A DNA stretch of 64,000 nucleotides, taken from contig BNCN01000005.1 in the NCBI GenBank assembly GCA_014656495.1, forward strand, positions 124,001-188,000. Direction: 5' to 3'. The position numbers were made by a program, and so were the translations under genes. The DNA comes from Comamonas sp. KCTC 72670. GTDB taxonomy: Bacteria > Myxococcota > Myxococcia > Myxococcales > Myxococcaceae. Of the stretch, positions 1-8,590 are shown in pieces; the first letter of the stretch is position 1, and each line of letters begins with the position of its first letter. Under the pieces are notes generated by a model. The model was given only the letters and a program-made list of their open reading frames with translations, searched no databases and was not told the DNA's origin.

Positions 1-548
1 TGGGCTCGTCGAAGACGCGCCGGGTGGACGTGCGCGTGGTGAGCGCCACCAACGTGGACCTGGCGAAGGCGGTGTCCGAAGGGCGCTTCCGCGAGGACCT
101 GCTCTACCGCCTGAACACGGTGGAGGTGCAGTTGCCGTCCCTGCGCGAGCGGCGCGAGGACATCCCGCTGCTCGCCGCGCACTTCCTGGCCGAACAGGGG
201 CGCCGCTACGGCAGGCCCGGCATCCGGCTGTCCCCGGAGGCGCTGGAGGCCTTGCTGGCCTATTCGTGGCCGGGCAACGTGCGCGAGCTGGAGCACGCGG
301 TGGAGCGCGCGATGCTGATGTCCTCCGGAGACGAGGTGACGCAAGAGGACCTGCTGCTCAAGCGGACGGGCCGGGAGGGCATGGCGCGGCTGGAGGAGAT
401 GACGTTGGAAGAGGTGGAGCGCTACCTCATCGAGCGCGCGCTGGCGCGGCACGAGGGCAACGTGAGCGAGGCGGCCAAGGGCCTGGGCTTGTCCCGCAGC
501 GCGCTGTACCGGCGGCTCCAGTACTACGGCATCAAGGGCGCTCGGTGA
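1..548 (+). CDS. Sigma-54-dependent response regulator, C-terminal part (cut by window start)
   Basis: The reading frame is open from the first bases and ends at TGA 546-548; the start lies outside the window. The visible part holds the end of an AAA+ sigma-54 interaction domain: VVSATN, the FREDLLYRLN motif, LRERREDIPLL and the WPGNVREL sensor-2 helix. A Fis-type helix-turn-helix follows at the C-terminus (EAAKGLGLSRSALYRRL). Proteins of this NtrC family hydrolyse ATP to open sigma-54 promoters. The next gene, a histidine kinase, starts inside this stop codon, so the two are probably a cognate two-component pair. Whether the missing N-terminus is a receiver domain cannot be seen. Confidence 0.93.
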   Translation, partial: GSSKTRRVDVRVVSATNVDLAKAVSEGRFREDLLYRLNTVEVQLPSLRERREDIPLLAAHFLAEQGRRYGRPGIRLSPEALEALLAYSWPGNVRELEHAVERAMLMSSGDEVTQEDLLLKRTGREGMARLEEMTLEEVERYLIERALARHEGNVSEAAKGLGLSRSALYRRLQYYGIKGAR

Positions 549-1888
549 CGAAGGGGCGCCCGCCACCGCCGCATGACCTGCAGGTGCTGGGGCTCGCGTG
601 GCTCGCGGGGTTGCCAGGCTCGGTGGCCGCGCTCGTGCTGGTGTGGCTGGGGGACTTCTCCACCAAGGTGCAGTGGACGCTGACCTCGCTGGTGGTGGGC
701 ACCTTCCTGGGCGTGGGCCTGCTGGTGCGCGAGCGCGTGATGCGGCCGTTGCACGCGGTGGCGAATCTATTGTCCGCGCTGCGGGAGGGGGACTACTCCG
801 TGCGAGGCCGGGGCGCGCGCGCGGGTGACGCCCTGGGCGAGGTGCTGCTGGAGGTGAACGCGCTGGGCGACACCTTGCGCGAGCAGCGGCTGGGCGCGCT
901 GGAGGCAGGCGCGCTCCTGGAGCAGGTGATGGAGGAGATTGACGTGGGGGTGCTCGCCTTCGACGTTTCGGGCACGCTGCGTCTGGTGAACCGCGCGGGG
1001 GAGCGGCTCCTGGGCCTGCCTCGCTCGCAGTTGATGGGCAAGGGCGCCGGCGCGCTGGGCCTGCTGGACCTGCTGGAGGGCCCGGTGCCCCGGCGGTTGA
1101 CGCGCACCTTCGCGGACGAAGGCGGCCCCTACGAGCTGCGGCGCGGGAGCTTCCGGCAGGGCGGCCTGCCCCACCAACTGGTGGTGCTCGCGGACCTGCG
1201 GCTGGCGCTGCGCGAGCAGGAGCGCGAGGCCTGGCGGCGGCTGGTGCGGGTGCTGAGCCACGAAATCAACAACTCACTGGCGCCCATCGGCTCCATCGCC
1301 GAGGCGCTGCGGGACACGCTGCTGCTCGAGCCGCGCCCGTCCGACTGGGAAGACGACGCGAAGAGCGGCCTGGGCATCGTCGCGCGGCGCTCCCAGTCCC
1401 TGGCGCGCTTCATGTCCGCGTACGCGAACCTGGCGAAGCTGCCGCCGCCCACCCTGGGCAGCGTCGAGGTGGACGCCTGGGTGCGCCGGGTGGCCGCGCT
1501 GGAGAAGCGCCGGAGCGTGGGCGTGCGCGCGGGGCCCGCGTTGGTGGTGCGCGCCGACGCGGACCAGCTGGAGCAGCTGCTCATCAACCTGGTGCGCAAC
1601 GCCGTGGACGCGGTGCTGTCCGAGCCGGGCGCCCAGGGCGAGGTGTGGGTGTCCTGGGCCGTGTTGTCACCTGGCGCCGTGGAGGTCTGGGTGGAGGACG
1701 AGGGCCCGGGCATGACGGACTCCGGCAACCTCTTCGTCCCCTTCTTCACCACCAAGCCGCAGGGCAGCGGCATCGGCCTGGCGCTCAGCCGTCAAATCGC
1801 CGAGGCCCACGGGGGCAGCCTCCGCCTGGAGAACCGCCCCGAGGGCAAGGGTTGCCGCGCGCGCCTCAAGCTGCCGCAAGGCGCGTGA
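545..1888 (+). CDS. Membrane sensor histidine kinase, NtrY-like
   Basis: This 447-residue kinase starts at GTG 545, overlapping the regulator stop by four bases (GTGA), which suggests translational coupling. An ATG lies further upstream in the same frame but inside the regulator gene. Two hydrophobic segments lie near residues 13-35 and 40-60. A HAMP-like stretch and a PAS-like region (about 120-215) follow. The phospho-acceptor box is VRVLSHEINNSLAPI with His239, the NtrY/PAS-type variant. The ATPase domain shows NLVRNAVDAV, DEGPGM and FFTTKPQGSGIGLALS. It should autophosphorylate and pass phosphate to the regulator encoded just upstream. Its signal is unknown. Confidence 0.93.
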   Translation: MTKGRPPPPHDLQVLGLAWLAGLPGSVAALVLVWLGDFSTKVQWTLTSLVVGTFLGVGLLVRERVMRPLHAVANLLSALREGDYSVRGRGARAGDALGEVLLEVNALGDTLREQRLGALEAGALLEQVMEEIDVGVLAFDVSGTLRLVNRAGERLLGLPRSQLMGKGAGALGLLDLLEGPVPRRLTRTFADEGGPYELRRGSFRQGGLPHQLVVLADLRLALREQEREAWRRLVRVLSHEINNSLAPIGSIAEALRDTLLLEPRPSDWEDDAKSGLGIVARRSQSLARFMSAYANLAKLPPPTLGSVEVDAWVRRVAALEKRRSVGVRAGPALVVRADADQLEQLLINLVRNAVDAVLSEPGAQGEVWVSWAVLSPGAVEVWVEDEGPGMTDSGNLFVPFFTTKPQGSGIGLALSRQIAEAHGGSLRLENRPEGKGCRARLKLPQGA

Positions 1889-1903
1889 GGCCTCGCGAGG
1901 ACT

Positions 1904-2437
1904 TCACGCCACCTGCGCGTGCGCGCGACGGGTGGCCGGAGGCGCGTCGTAGTCGGGCGTGAGGTCCACCACGTCGATGGTGAGCAGGTGGTAGACGATG
2001 CAGTTGCTCACCCAGAAGAAGAGCGCGCTGTAGTGCACGTACACGAGCGGCGACGTGGGCCACACCTGGAGCGGGTGGTTGAAGACGTTGGCCGCGATGT
2101 ACCCGCCAATCCACTCGCCCACCCAGCACACCCCGGCGCCAATGGCCAGCCGGGGCCAGACCTTGACGCGGCGCGGGTAGAACCAGAAGTAGTGCAGGCT
2201 CCACAGCAGCGCCACGCAGCCGGCCCACAGGATGAGGCTCCCGAAGGAGAACCAGTGGTACGGGGACTTGGGATACATCCAGCCCCATTCTCCGTTCATC
2301 CACCGCCAGGCCACGTTCTGCGCCAGCTCCATGAACCAGAAGAGCGGCGCGACGTAGAGCACCTGGGTCAGCAGGATGCGAAGGAAGGGTCCGGAGTTCT
2401 TCCAGGTCAGCCTCGCGGGCCGGGCGAGCGAAGTCAT
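1904..2437 (-). CDS. Small multi-pass membrane protein, unknown function
   Basis: 177 residues starting at ATG 2437, with an AGGGGA ribosome site eight bases before it. About five hydrophobic segments rich in Trp and Tyr are visible, with short polar loops and a hydrophilic C-terminus containing TPDYDAPPATRR. It lies convergent to the kinase gene and divergent from the glycoside hydrolase gene. I do not recognise the family. The aromatic-rich helices would suit an integral inner-membrane protein, but no catalytic motif can be seen. Confidence 0.8.
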   Translation of the reverse strand: MTSLARPARLTWKNSGPFLRILLTQVLYVAPLFWFMELAQNVAWRWMNGEWGWMYPKSPYHWFSFGSLILWAGCVALLWSLHYFWFYPRRVKVWPRLAIGAGVCWVGEWIGGYIAANVFNHPLQVWPTSPLVYVHYSALFFWVSNCIVYHLLTIDVVDLTPDYDAPPATRRAHAQVA

Positions 2438-2655
2438 GGTGTCCCCTGCGGCGGCGATGGGTCGTCCGGTGCCGCGTCGAAATCAGTACGCGATGAGTCC
2501 CATTTCTTGAGCGAGAGGTGGCGACAGGTGCTTACGCGGAGGCGCCAGAATCGAGGAATGACGGCCGTTTGAAACGGCCATTCCTGGAAATGTCAGTGAG
2601 AAAGGTGGTTTCGCACCCGTTGGTTTGGGCCTGGAAGAGCCCCAGAATCCGCCGG

Positions 2656-5229
2656 ATGATTCCCACCCCCCGCTTGTCCCATCACCTCGGCCGGCCGCCC
2701 GTGCTGCTCGTCGCGCTCCTCTGCGCGGCGTCCACCGGCGCCCGCGCGGAAGTCCCCATCCAGCGCTCCTTCCTGCGCATGCCGTCCTCCAACGGCCATG
2801 GCGCGGTGATGCTGGACGTGGAGCAGCGCAAGGTGACGCACTTCCGCGAGCACCTCTTCGCCACCGAGGAGCCCGTCATCGACGCGGCGGGCAACGACGT
2901 CTTCTCGAATGGCCACCCCCAGGTGATTCACTCGCGGGACGTGCTCTACGACGCCTTCTTCGGCCTGCGCTCCGGCGGCACGCAGCGCTGGCTCAGCACG
3001 CTGGAGGCGGACCGGGACGCGAGCAGCTACGCGGCCTGGACGACGGGAGAGACGGGCGGCACGAGCGTGGCGTCGCTGGTGCAGCGGGTGGGGACGCTGG
3101 AGGCGACGACGTTCGTGTTCGCGCCGCAGGGGCTGCCGCACGCGTCCTTCGTCATGGCGCTGCGCGTGCGCAACACCGGCGCGGAGGCGGTGACGGGCGT
3201 GAGCGCCTTCTCGCTCCACAACTTCCACCTGGGCTTCGGCCGGCCGGGCGTGATGTCGGACCTGGACGAGAACGGCGAGACGGTGGCGCTCAGCGGCAAC
3301 GACTTCGTGGAGAAGGGCTTCGCGGGCGTCGTGGTGGCCCGTCCCCTGGGCATCGCGGCCCGGAAGGCGGCGTGGCTGTCCAGCGCCACGGGGCCGCAGA
3401 ACGCGTACACGGTGGTGAACGGGGGCGGCGGGCAGAACCTGCAGGACTTCGCGGGGCCGGCCTCGTCGGGCACGGGCTGGGCGACGGCGTATCAGTTCAA
3501 CCTGGGAGACATCCCGGCGAGCGCGGAGCGGTGGGTGGGCGTGGCCTTCGCGCACCACGGCGACCCCGAGGCGGCTGCCACCGTGCAGCAGTGGCTGACG
3601 GAGTACGCGGGCGCGTCCGGCGCGCAGGCCCTGGTGGAGGGGGAGGTCGCGCATTGGGCGGCGTTCCAGACGAACACGGTGAAGGTGCCCGCGGGCATGT
3701 CGGCGGACGAGGCGTCGCTGCTGCGTCACTCGGCGGTGGTGCTGCACATGGCGCAGGTGCGTTCGCGTGAGGCGTTCCTGCGCGAGTCGCTGTCCCGGGA
3801 TGGCGAGCCGCGGCGCACGCGCTTCCGGGCTCCGGACGGCTCTCCGGCGACGTTGCCGGGGAGGGTGCGGCACGCGGGCTACGGCGCGGTGCTGGCGAGC
3901 CTGCCGCCCGGGCAGTGGACGTATGCTTGGATTCGCGACGGCGCCTACGCGGTGGCGGGCATGGCCACGCTGGGCATGCGGAGCGAGGCCCGCGACGCGC
4001 TGGCCTACTACCTCAACGCGGACAGCGGGCGCTTCCAGCACTGGCGCGAGCTGGAGCCGTACTCGATGCCGCCGTACATCATCACGCTCACGCGCTACCA
4101 CGGCTTCGGCGTGGAGGAGACGGACTTCAACGAGGCGGGGCCGAACATCGAGTTCGACGGCTTCGGGCTCTTCCTCTGGGCGCTGCGGCACTACGAGCGC
4201 ACGACGGGCGACACCACGCTGGTGGACGAGACGTGGCCCACGGTGTCCACGAAGGTGGGCGACGCGCTGGTGGCGCTCATCGACCCGGCGACGGGGCTCA
4301 TCCGGCCGGACTCGTCCATCTGGGAGACGCACTGGAACGGGCGTCAGCGCGCGTGGACGTACACCAGCCTCACGGCGGCGCGCGGGCTGTGTGACGCGGC
4401 CGAGCTGGCGAGGCGGGTGGGAGACACGGAGCGCGCCACGCGTTACCGGCAGGCGGGTGAGTCCATTCGCCGGGCGATGGCGGAGAAGCTGACGGACAGC
4501 AACTTCGCGCTGGCCTCCAACCTGGAGGAGCTGACGGCGGGCCGGGGGTACTGGGACGCGGCGGTGTTCGACGCGTTCGCCTTCGAGCTGTTCGACCCGG
4601 CGGGGAAGATTGCCCAGGCCACGTACCGGGGGCTGGACCTGCGTCTGTCCTCACCGGCGGGCGCCGGCTGGCAGCGCAACGATGACCGGTATGACCACCC
4701 GGGCAGCACGGACCTGAGCCCCTGGGGCGGAGAGTACGACAGCGCGGAGTGGGTCATCGTCAGCCTGCGCGGCGCGGTGGCCAAGCGCATGGGCGGCGAC
4801 ACGGCGCGCGCCGACCGCGTGCTGAAGTGGGTGACGGACCAGTCGATGAAGAACTACCTGGCCATCGCGGAGACGTACGACGAGACGAACGGCACGTACA
4901 AGTACAACACCCCCATGGCGGGCTTTGGCGCGGGGGCGTATGCGCTGGCGCTGGACCACCGCGCGACGGGCGAGCGCGACCCGGCGTGCGGCGCGTACTT
5001 CGACGAGAGCACGCTGACGAAGCAGCCGGACGCGGGGACGGGGACGCCGGACGCGGGGTCGCAGCCGCCGGATGCCGGGCCGCAGACGCCGGACGCGGGC
5101 ACGCCGCCGGATGACCGGGGCGTTGGCGGTGGTGGCGGCTGCAACGCCACGGGGCCGGGCGCCGTGGCGCTGTGGTTGGTGCTGGCCTTCGCCGGGCTGG
5201 CCGTGGCGCTGCGCCGCCGCGGCGCCTGA
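2656..5229 (+). CDS. Glycoside hydrolase family 15 protein with MYXO-CTERM anchor
   Basis: I place the start at ATG 2656 because a signal peptide begins there (MIPTPRLSHHL, then a Leu/Ala-rich core and a GARAEV cleavage region). The frame is open further upstream to 2518. The 857-residue protein has an N-terminal beta domain and an (alpha/alpha)6 glucoamylase-like domain from about residue 390, with WTYAWIRDGAYA, SSIWETHW and SPWGGEYDSAEW motifs. GH15 enzymes release glucose or related sugars from glucan ends. The C-terminus has Pro/Asp/Ala/Gly linkers (PDAGTGTPDAG type), a Gly run before a Cys, a hydrophobic helix and an Arg cluster. That is a MYXO-CTERM sorting tail, so the enzyme is probably surface anchored. 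The exact substrate is not predictable. Confidence 0.9.
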   Translation: MIPTPRLSHHLGRPPVLLVALLCAASTGARAEVPIQRSFLRMPSSNGHGAVMLDVEQRKVTHFREHLFATEEPVIDAAGNDVFSNGHPQVIHSRDVLYDAFFGLRSGGTQRWLSTLEADRDASSYAAWTTGETGGTSVASLVQRVGTLEATTFVFAPQGLPHASFVMALRVRNTGAEAVTGVSAFSLHNFHLGFGRPGVMSDLDENGETVALSGNDFVEKGFAGVVVARPLGIAARKAAWLSSATGPQNAYTVVNGGGGQNLQDFAGPASSGTGWATAYQFNLGDIPASAERWVGVAFAHHGDPEAAATVQQWLTEYAGASGAQALVEGEVAHWAAFQTNTVKVPAGMSADEASLLRHSAVVLHMAQVRSREAFLRESLSRDGEPRRTRFRAPDGSPATLPGRVRHAGYGAVLASLPPGQWTYAWIRDGAYAVAGMATLGMRSEARDALAYYLNADSGRFQHWRELEPYSMPPYIITLTRYHGFGVEETDFNEAGPNIEFDGFGLFLWALRHYERTTGDTTLVDETWPTVSTKVGDALVALIDPATGLIRPDSSIWETHWNGRQRAWTYTSLTAARGLCDAAELARRVGDTERATRYRQAGESIRRAMAEKLTDSNFALASNLEELTAGRGYWDAAVFDAFAFELFDPAGKIAQATYRGLDLRLSSPAGAGWQRNDDRYDHPGSTDLSPWGGEYDSAEWVIVSLRGAVAKRMGGDTARADRVLKWVTDQSMKNYLAIAETYDETNGTYKYNTPMAGFGAGAYALALDHRATGERDPACGAYFDESTLTKQPDAGTGTPDAGSQPPDAGPQTPDAGTPPDDRGVGGGGGCNATGPGAVALWLVLAFAGLAVALRRRGA

Positions 5230-5238
5230 AGGGGGCAG

Positions 5239-5267
5239 GGCGCGCGGTGGAGGAATCACCGCGCGCC
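5239..5267. terminator. Hairpin between convergent genes
   Basis: A perfect 11-bp GC inverted repeat (GGCGCGCGGTG / CACCGCGCGCC) with a 7-base loop sits in the 54-bp gap between the hydrolase and penicillin-binding protein genes, which converge here. There is no T-run on either side, so it is a probable bidirectional terminator or transcript-end stabiliser. Confidence 0.6.
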
Positions 5268-5283
5268 TGTTCCACGGCGACAG

Positions 5284-7188
5284 CTACAGCGCGCCAGCGA
5301 ACTTCGCGGCGATGGGCGCGGCGACCCGGCCGCCCACGCCGCCGCCTTCGACCAGGACCGCGAAGCCGATGCCCTTGCGGAAGCCGATGAACCACGCGTG
5401 CGTCGGCAGGGGCGGGACGGTGCCGAACTCGGCGGTGCCCGTCTTCCCTCCGAGCCCGGAGACCTGCCGGCCCGCCTTTCCGGAGCCCTCCATCACCACG
5501 GCGCGCATGAGGACGGAGAGGGGCTTGCGGACGCCGTCCGAGAGCTCGCTCTTCGGCCCGTCCTCCAGTCCCTCCACGAGGTAGGGCGCGCGCCACTCGC
5601 CGGACTCCGCCGCCGCCGCGACCGAGGCCATGTGCAGCGGCGTCGCCAGCACGCGCCCCTGGCCGATGGCGGCGGCGGCGAGCTCGATGTCATCGGCGGG
5701 CGTGGGGAACGACGAGGCCGCCGAGGTGAGCCCGGGGAAGTACGGCACATCGAAGCCGAAGCGCCGGGCCGCCGCGCCGAGCGCCTCCTTTCCGAGCTGC
5801 GTCGCCAGCGTCACGAACGCGGTGTTGCACGAGTGCGCGAAGACTTGCCGCAGCGTGGTGGTGCCCATGGACTCGCCTTCGAAGTTCCGGAAGGGCTTGG
5901 TGCGCACCATCGTCATGGGCGGGCAGTCGACCGGCGAATCCGTGCGCAGGCCCTTCGCGAGCAAGGCCTCCGTGGTGACGACCTTGAAGGTCGACCCGGG
6001 CGGATAGCGTCCGGTGAGCGCGCGGTGCAGCGGCTGCGACAGCGGCCGGCTGGCGACGGCGAGGACGGCCCCTGTCGCGCTGTCCACCGCGACGAGGGCC
6101 GCGGGCTGCGTCACGCCCTCGAGCGCGGCCTCGGCGGCCGCTTGGACCTCGCGGCGAATCGTGGTGGTGAGCGGCGCGCCCGGCTCACCGTCGAAGTGGA
6201 AGAGCACGCGGGTTTCGCCCGAGGGCCGCGTGAGGATGACGTCGCCAGAAGGACTCCCCGCGAGCTGGACCTCGTAGGCCCGCTCCAGTCCGGAGAGCCC
6301 CACGAGGTCGCCGGGCAGGTAGGTGATGCCGAGCTGTGGGAGCAGCTCCGCGGTCACCTCGCCCACGCGGCCCAGCGTATGGGCCGCGAAGCCATCGACC
6401 GGTGCCCGCGCGCTCTTGCGGCGGAAGAAGATGCCGGGCACGGGCGCCAGGGTGGAGCGCACCTGTTGGTAGCGCTCCTGCGAAATGTCGATGATGGGGA
6501 CGAAGCGGCTGACCGCCGGGCCCGCTGCGTTCAACGCCCCATTCAACTGTGCGGGTGGCACCCCCAACTGCGTCTGGAGCGCCGAGGCCACGTCCGCGCG
6601 GTTCCGGATGCGGGCGGGGTCGACACCAATGGCGATGACCTCGCCTTGAAGGGTGAGGAGGGCTCCCCTGGCGTCGAGGATGTCCGCTCGCTCCGGCGTC
6701 GTCCGGGTGCGGGAGAACCGGTCTCCCTCGCGGACGTCGGGATGGAGCACCGCGGGGGTCCACCGGACACGCCATTGCCCTTGTTGCCGGACGAAGTGAA
6801 GCGTGCCCTCCAGCGGCCACTCACCGAGCCCTCGCAGTTGGTGCACGGCGTGGTAGGTGACGCGCGCCGTGTCGCCGTCACTTTGGACGTCGCCGAGCTC
6901 GAACTCGGAGGCGGTGATGCGCAGACCCTCGCGGAAGGCCTGGTGCATGGCTTCGAAGCGCGCGGGCGGCTCGGCCACCGCGCGGCGCATGGTGGCGAGG
7001 TCCCCTTCGGACCAGGCTCGCAGGTAGGCCGCGGCCTCCGCGTCTGGCCCTGGTGCACGGGCAGGGCCCGGACTCGCGGGGCTTGGGCGTGAGCCCTCCT
7101 CCGGAGGCCGCACCTGCTGCGATGCGCAGGCCGTCAGGAGCACGGCCACCCACGTCAGGACTCCGACCTTCCACGCTCGCCAGGACAC
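5284..7188 (-). CDS. Lipoprotein penicillin-binding protein (transpeptidase) with MecA_N-like domain
   Basis: The start is set at GTG 7188, which gives a lipoprotein signal (MSWRAWKVGVLTW then LLTAC, lipobox Cys about 23). The frame runs upstream to 7590 but that part looks non-coding. The order in the 634-residue product is a Pro-rich linker, an NTF2-like domain at about 45-150 (AYLRAWSEGDLATMRRAV), a dimerisation domain, then a transpeptidase domain. The penicillin-binding motifs are STFK (catalytic Ser), SCN and KTGTAEF. Enzymes of this type cross-link peptidoglycan in the periplasm. An N-terminal NTF2-like domain is also found in PBP2a-like proteins, where it is linked to low beta-lactam affinity, but affinity cannot be judged here. 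Confidence 0.92.
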   Translation of the reverse strand: MSWRAWKVGVLTWVAVLLTACASQQVRPPEEGSRPSPASPGPARAPGPDAEAAAYLRAWSEGDLATMRRAVAEPPARFEAMHQAFREGLRITASEFELGDVQSDGDTARVTYHAVHQLRGLGEWPLEGTLHFVRQQGQWRVRWTPAVLHPDVREGDRFSRTRTTPERADILDARGALLTLQGEVIAIGVDPARIRNRADVASALQTQLGVPPAQLNGALNAAGPAVSRFVPIIDISQERYQQVRSTLAPVPGIFFRRKSARAPVDGFAAHTLGRVGEVTAELLPQLGITYLPGDLVGLSGLERAYEVQLAGSPSGDVILTRPSGETRVLFHFDGEPGAPLTTTIRREVQAAAEAALEGVTQPAALVAVDSATGAVLAVASRPLSQPLHRALTGRYPPGSTFKVVTTEALLAKGLRTDSPVDCPPMTMVRTKPFRNFEGESMGTTTLRQVFAHSCNTAFVTLATQLGKEALGAAARRFGFDVPYFPGLTSAASSFPTPADDIELAAAAIGQGRVLATPLHMASVAAAAESGEWRAPYLVEGLEDGPKSELSDGVRKPLSVLMRAVVMEGSGKAGRQVSGLGGKTGTAEFGTVPPLPTHAWFIGFRKGIGFAVLVEGGGVGGRVAAPIAAKFAGAL

Positions 7189-7498
7189 GGGGGCACTCTG
7201 TTGCGCACCGAGGCGGGACGGGCAAGAAATCCACCGCCGACGACACTCCGCGTCCCTCCACGGTGCGGCTGTCAACGGACCGGGAGACCGGGACGGGGCG
7301 CGGGCGGACCCGCCGTGCCTCCCGGGCCGGAGATTCCACTGGGGCTTGTTCGTACTGCTACGGTGAAGTCTTCTCCGTGAAGGTGTGCGAGGTGGTACGG
7401 GTGCGGCATGGCCTCCCGGGTGAAGGTTCGGCCCGCTGTCGAGCGCGTGGCCTGAGGGACGCCGTGCACGTGGTGATGGAGCGGAGGGAGTGAGCCCC
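7189..7498. other. Intergenic region between divergent genes
   Basis: About 310 bp lie between the penicillin-binding protein start and the amidase start and should hold both promoters. No clear -35/-10 pair stands out. A 38-codon frame (GTG 7377 to TGA 7493) with mostly G or C in third positions ends five bases before the amidase start. It has no convincing ribosome site, so I do not call it a gene. Confidence 0.4.
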
Positions 7499-8011
7499 AT
7501 GACGGACGCAGCCCTGGAGGACCTGGCGCGGCAGGCGCTGGAGCGGTGTCGCGCGGCAGGGGTGCGGCTGGCGCTGGTGGAGGCCTGCACGGGCGGGCTG
7601 CTGGGCGCGACGTTGACGGAGGTCGCGGGCGCCTCCGCGGTGGTCGAGCGTGGCTTCGTTCCCTACTCGTATGAGTCCAAGGTGGAGCAACTCGGCGTCC
7701 CGCTGGCGTTGCTCCAGGCGCACGGCTCCGTCAGCGAGGAGGCGGTGGAGGCCATGGCCCAGGGCGCCCTGGCGCGCTCCACGGCGGACTGGGTGGTGGC
7801 GGAGACGGGCATCGCGGGGCCCGGAGGCGGTACGCTGCAGAAGCCCGTGGGGCTGGCCTACCTCGCCGTGCTTCGAAGGGACGGGCAGGCCACGGTGGAG
7901 CGGCACGTCTTCCCTGGCGACCGGAGTGAGGTCCGCCGCGCCATCGTGGGCCGGGTGTTGTCGCTGTTGTTGGAGTGTTTGCCGCTTCCTGACGAGCGCA
8001 CCCTGTCGTGA
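7499..8011 (+). CDS. pncC: Nicotinamide-nucleotide amidohydrolase, PncC/CinA C-terminal type
   Basis: ATG 7499 is preferred over an in-frame GTG at 7490 because GGAGGGAG (7483-7490) sits at the right distance. The 170-residue protein is a stand-alone CinA C-terminal domain: VEACTGGLLGATLTEVAGAS near the N-terminus, then ESKVEQLGVP, VSEEAVEAMAQGA and ETGIAGPGGGT. PncC enzymes deamidate nicotinamide mononucleotide to nicotinate mononucleotide in pyridine nucleotide recycling. The usual MoCF-like N-terminal domain of full CinA is absent, as in the E. coli-type short form. It lies next to the toxin module but has no evident role in it. Confidence 0.9.
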   Translation: MTDAALEDLARQALERCRAAGVRLALVEACTGGLLGATLTEVAGASAVVERGFVPYSYESKVEQLGVPLALLQAHGSVSEEAVEAMAQGALARSTADWVVAETGIAGPGGGTLQKPVGLAYLAVLRRDGQATVERHVFPGDRSEVRRAIVGRVLSLLLECLPLPDERTLS

Positions 8012-8097
8012 ACGGAGGCGCCCCTGGGGGTGCTTGTTCCCGCGAGAGGCATTCGTCAGACTCCTGGCGTTCCTGTCTGGCGCACCGGGAGGTCCGC

Positions 8098-8565
8098 GTG
8101 GCGAACACCGTGGGAGTCAACAAGATGTCCGTGGTGACGAAGGCCACGAACGGCGTCACCGTCGCGTTTCCGGACGTGTGCAAGACGCCCAGTCCGGCGG
8201 GGCCCGTTCCCATTCCCTATCCGAACGTCGCCATGTCCTCGGACACGGACAAGGGCACCAAGGACGTGTCGGTGGCGGGGAACCCGGTGTGCGTCCAGGA
8301 CTCCAACTTCAAGATGAGCACGGGGGACGAGGCGGGCACCGCGGGTGGCGGTGTGGCCTCCAGCAAGACGAAGGGCAAGGCCGAGTTCGTCAACTACTCC
8401 TTCGACGTGAAGTTCGAGGGGAAGAGCGTGGCGCGGTCCTTCGACCTGATGCTGCACAACGACAAGAACACGCCGCCCGCGCCGCTGATTCAGCCACCTG
8501 TGATCGCCATCGGGAAGGATGGGAAGGCGGAGTACACCTGCCCCATCTGCGACAAGGTGTCGTGA
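8098..8565 (+). CDS. DUF4150 PAAR-like spike protein, module 1
   Basis: The start is GTG 8098, with GGGAGG six bases before it. The homologue at 60412-60876 begins with the same ANTVGVNKMSVVTK sequence, which confirms this start. The 155-residue protein is of the DUF4150/Tox-PAAR-like family, which caps VgrG spikes of type VI secretion systems and joins toxins to them. Conserved features include VTVAFPDVCKTPSP, GNPVC, STGDEAGTAGGGVASSKTKG and MLHNDKNTPPAPLIQPP. The C-terminal tail is unique and ends in a CPIC motif. The gene is convergent with the toxin/immunity genes instead of leading them as its homologue does. Confidence 0.88.
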   Translation: MANTVGVNKMSVVTKATNGVTVAFPDVCKTPSPAGPVPIPYPNVAMSSDTDKGTKDVSVAGNPVCVQDSNFKMSTGDEAGTAGGGVASSKTKGKAEFVNYSFDVKFEGKSVARSFDLMLHNDKNTPPAPLIQPPVIAIGKDGKAEYTCPICDKVS

Positions 8566-8568
8566 CGT

Positions 8569-8590
8569 AGCGCGGGTGCGCCGCCGCGCT
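8569..8590. terminator. Short hairpin between convergent PAAR and Imm49 genes
   Basis: A 7-bp inverted repeat (AGCGCGG / CCGCGCT) with an 8-base loop lies between the two stop codons. It has no T-run. It could end transcription from either side, but the stem is short. Confidence 0.35.

Noticed and set aside
266..544. Longer N-terminus for the histidine kinase
   Set aside because: This part lies over the sigma-54 activator coding region and has shadow composition; GTG 545 gives the normal coupled arrangement.
2593..4332. Long open frame on the minus strand (579 codons) opposite the GH15 gene
   Set aside because: Arg/His/Val-rich translation with no motif; it is an antisense shadow caused by very high GC3 of the real gene.
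7189..7590. N-terminal extension of the penicillin-binding protein
   Set aside because: Arg/Pro/Ser-rich without conserved features; a lipoprotein signal begins at GTG 7188.
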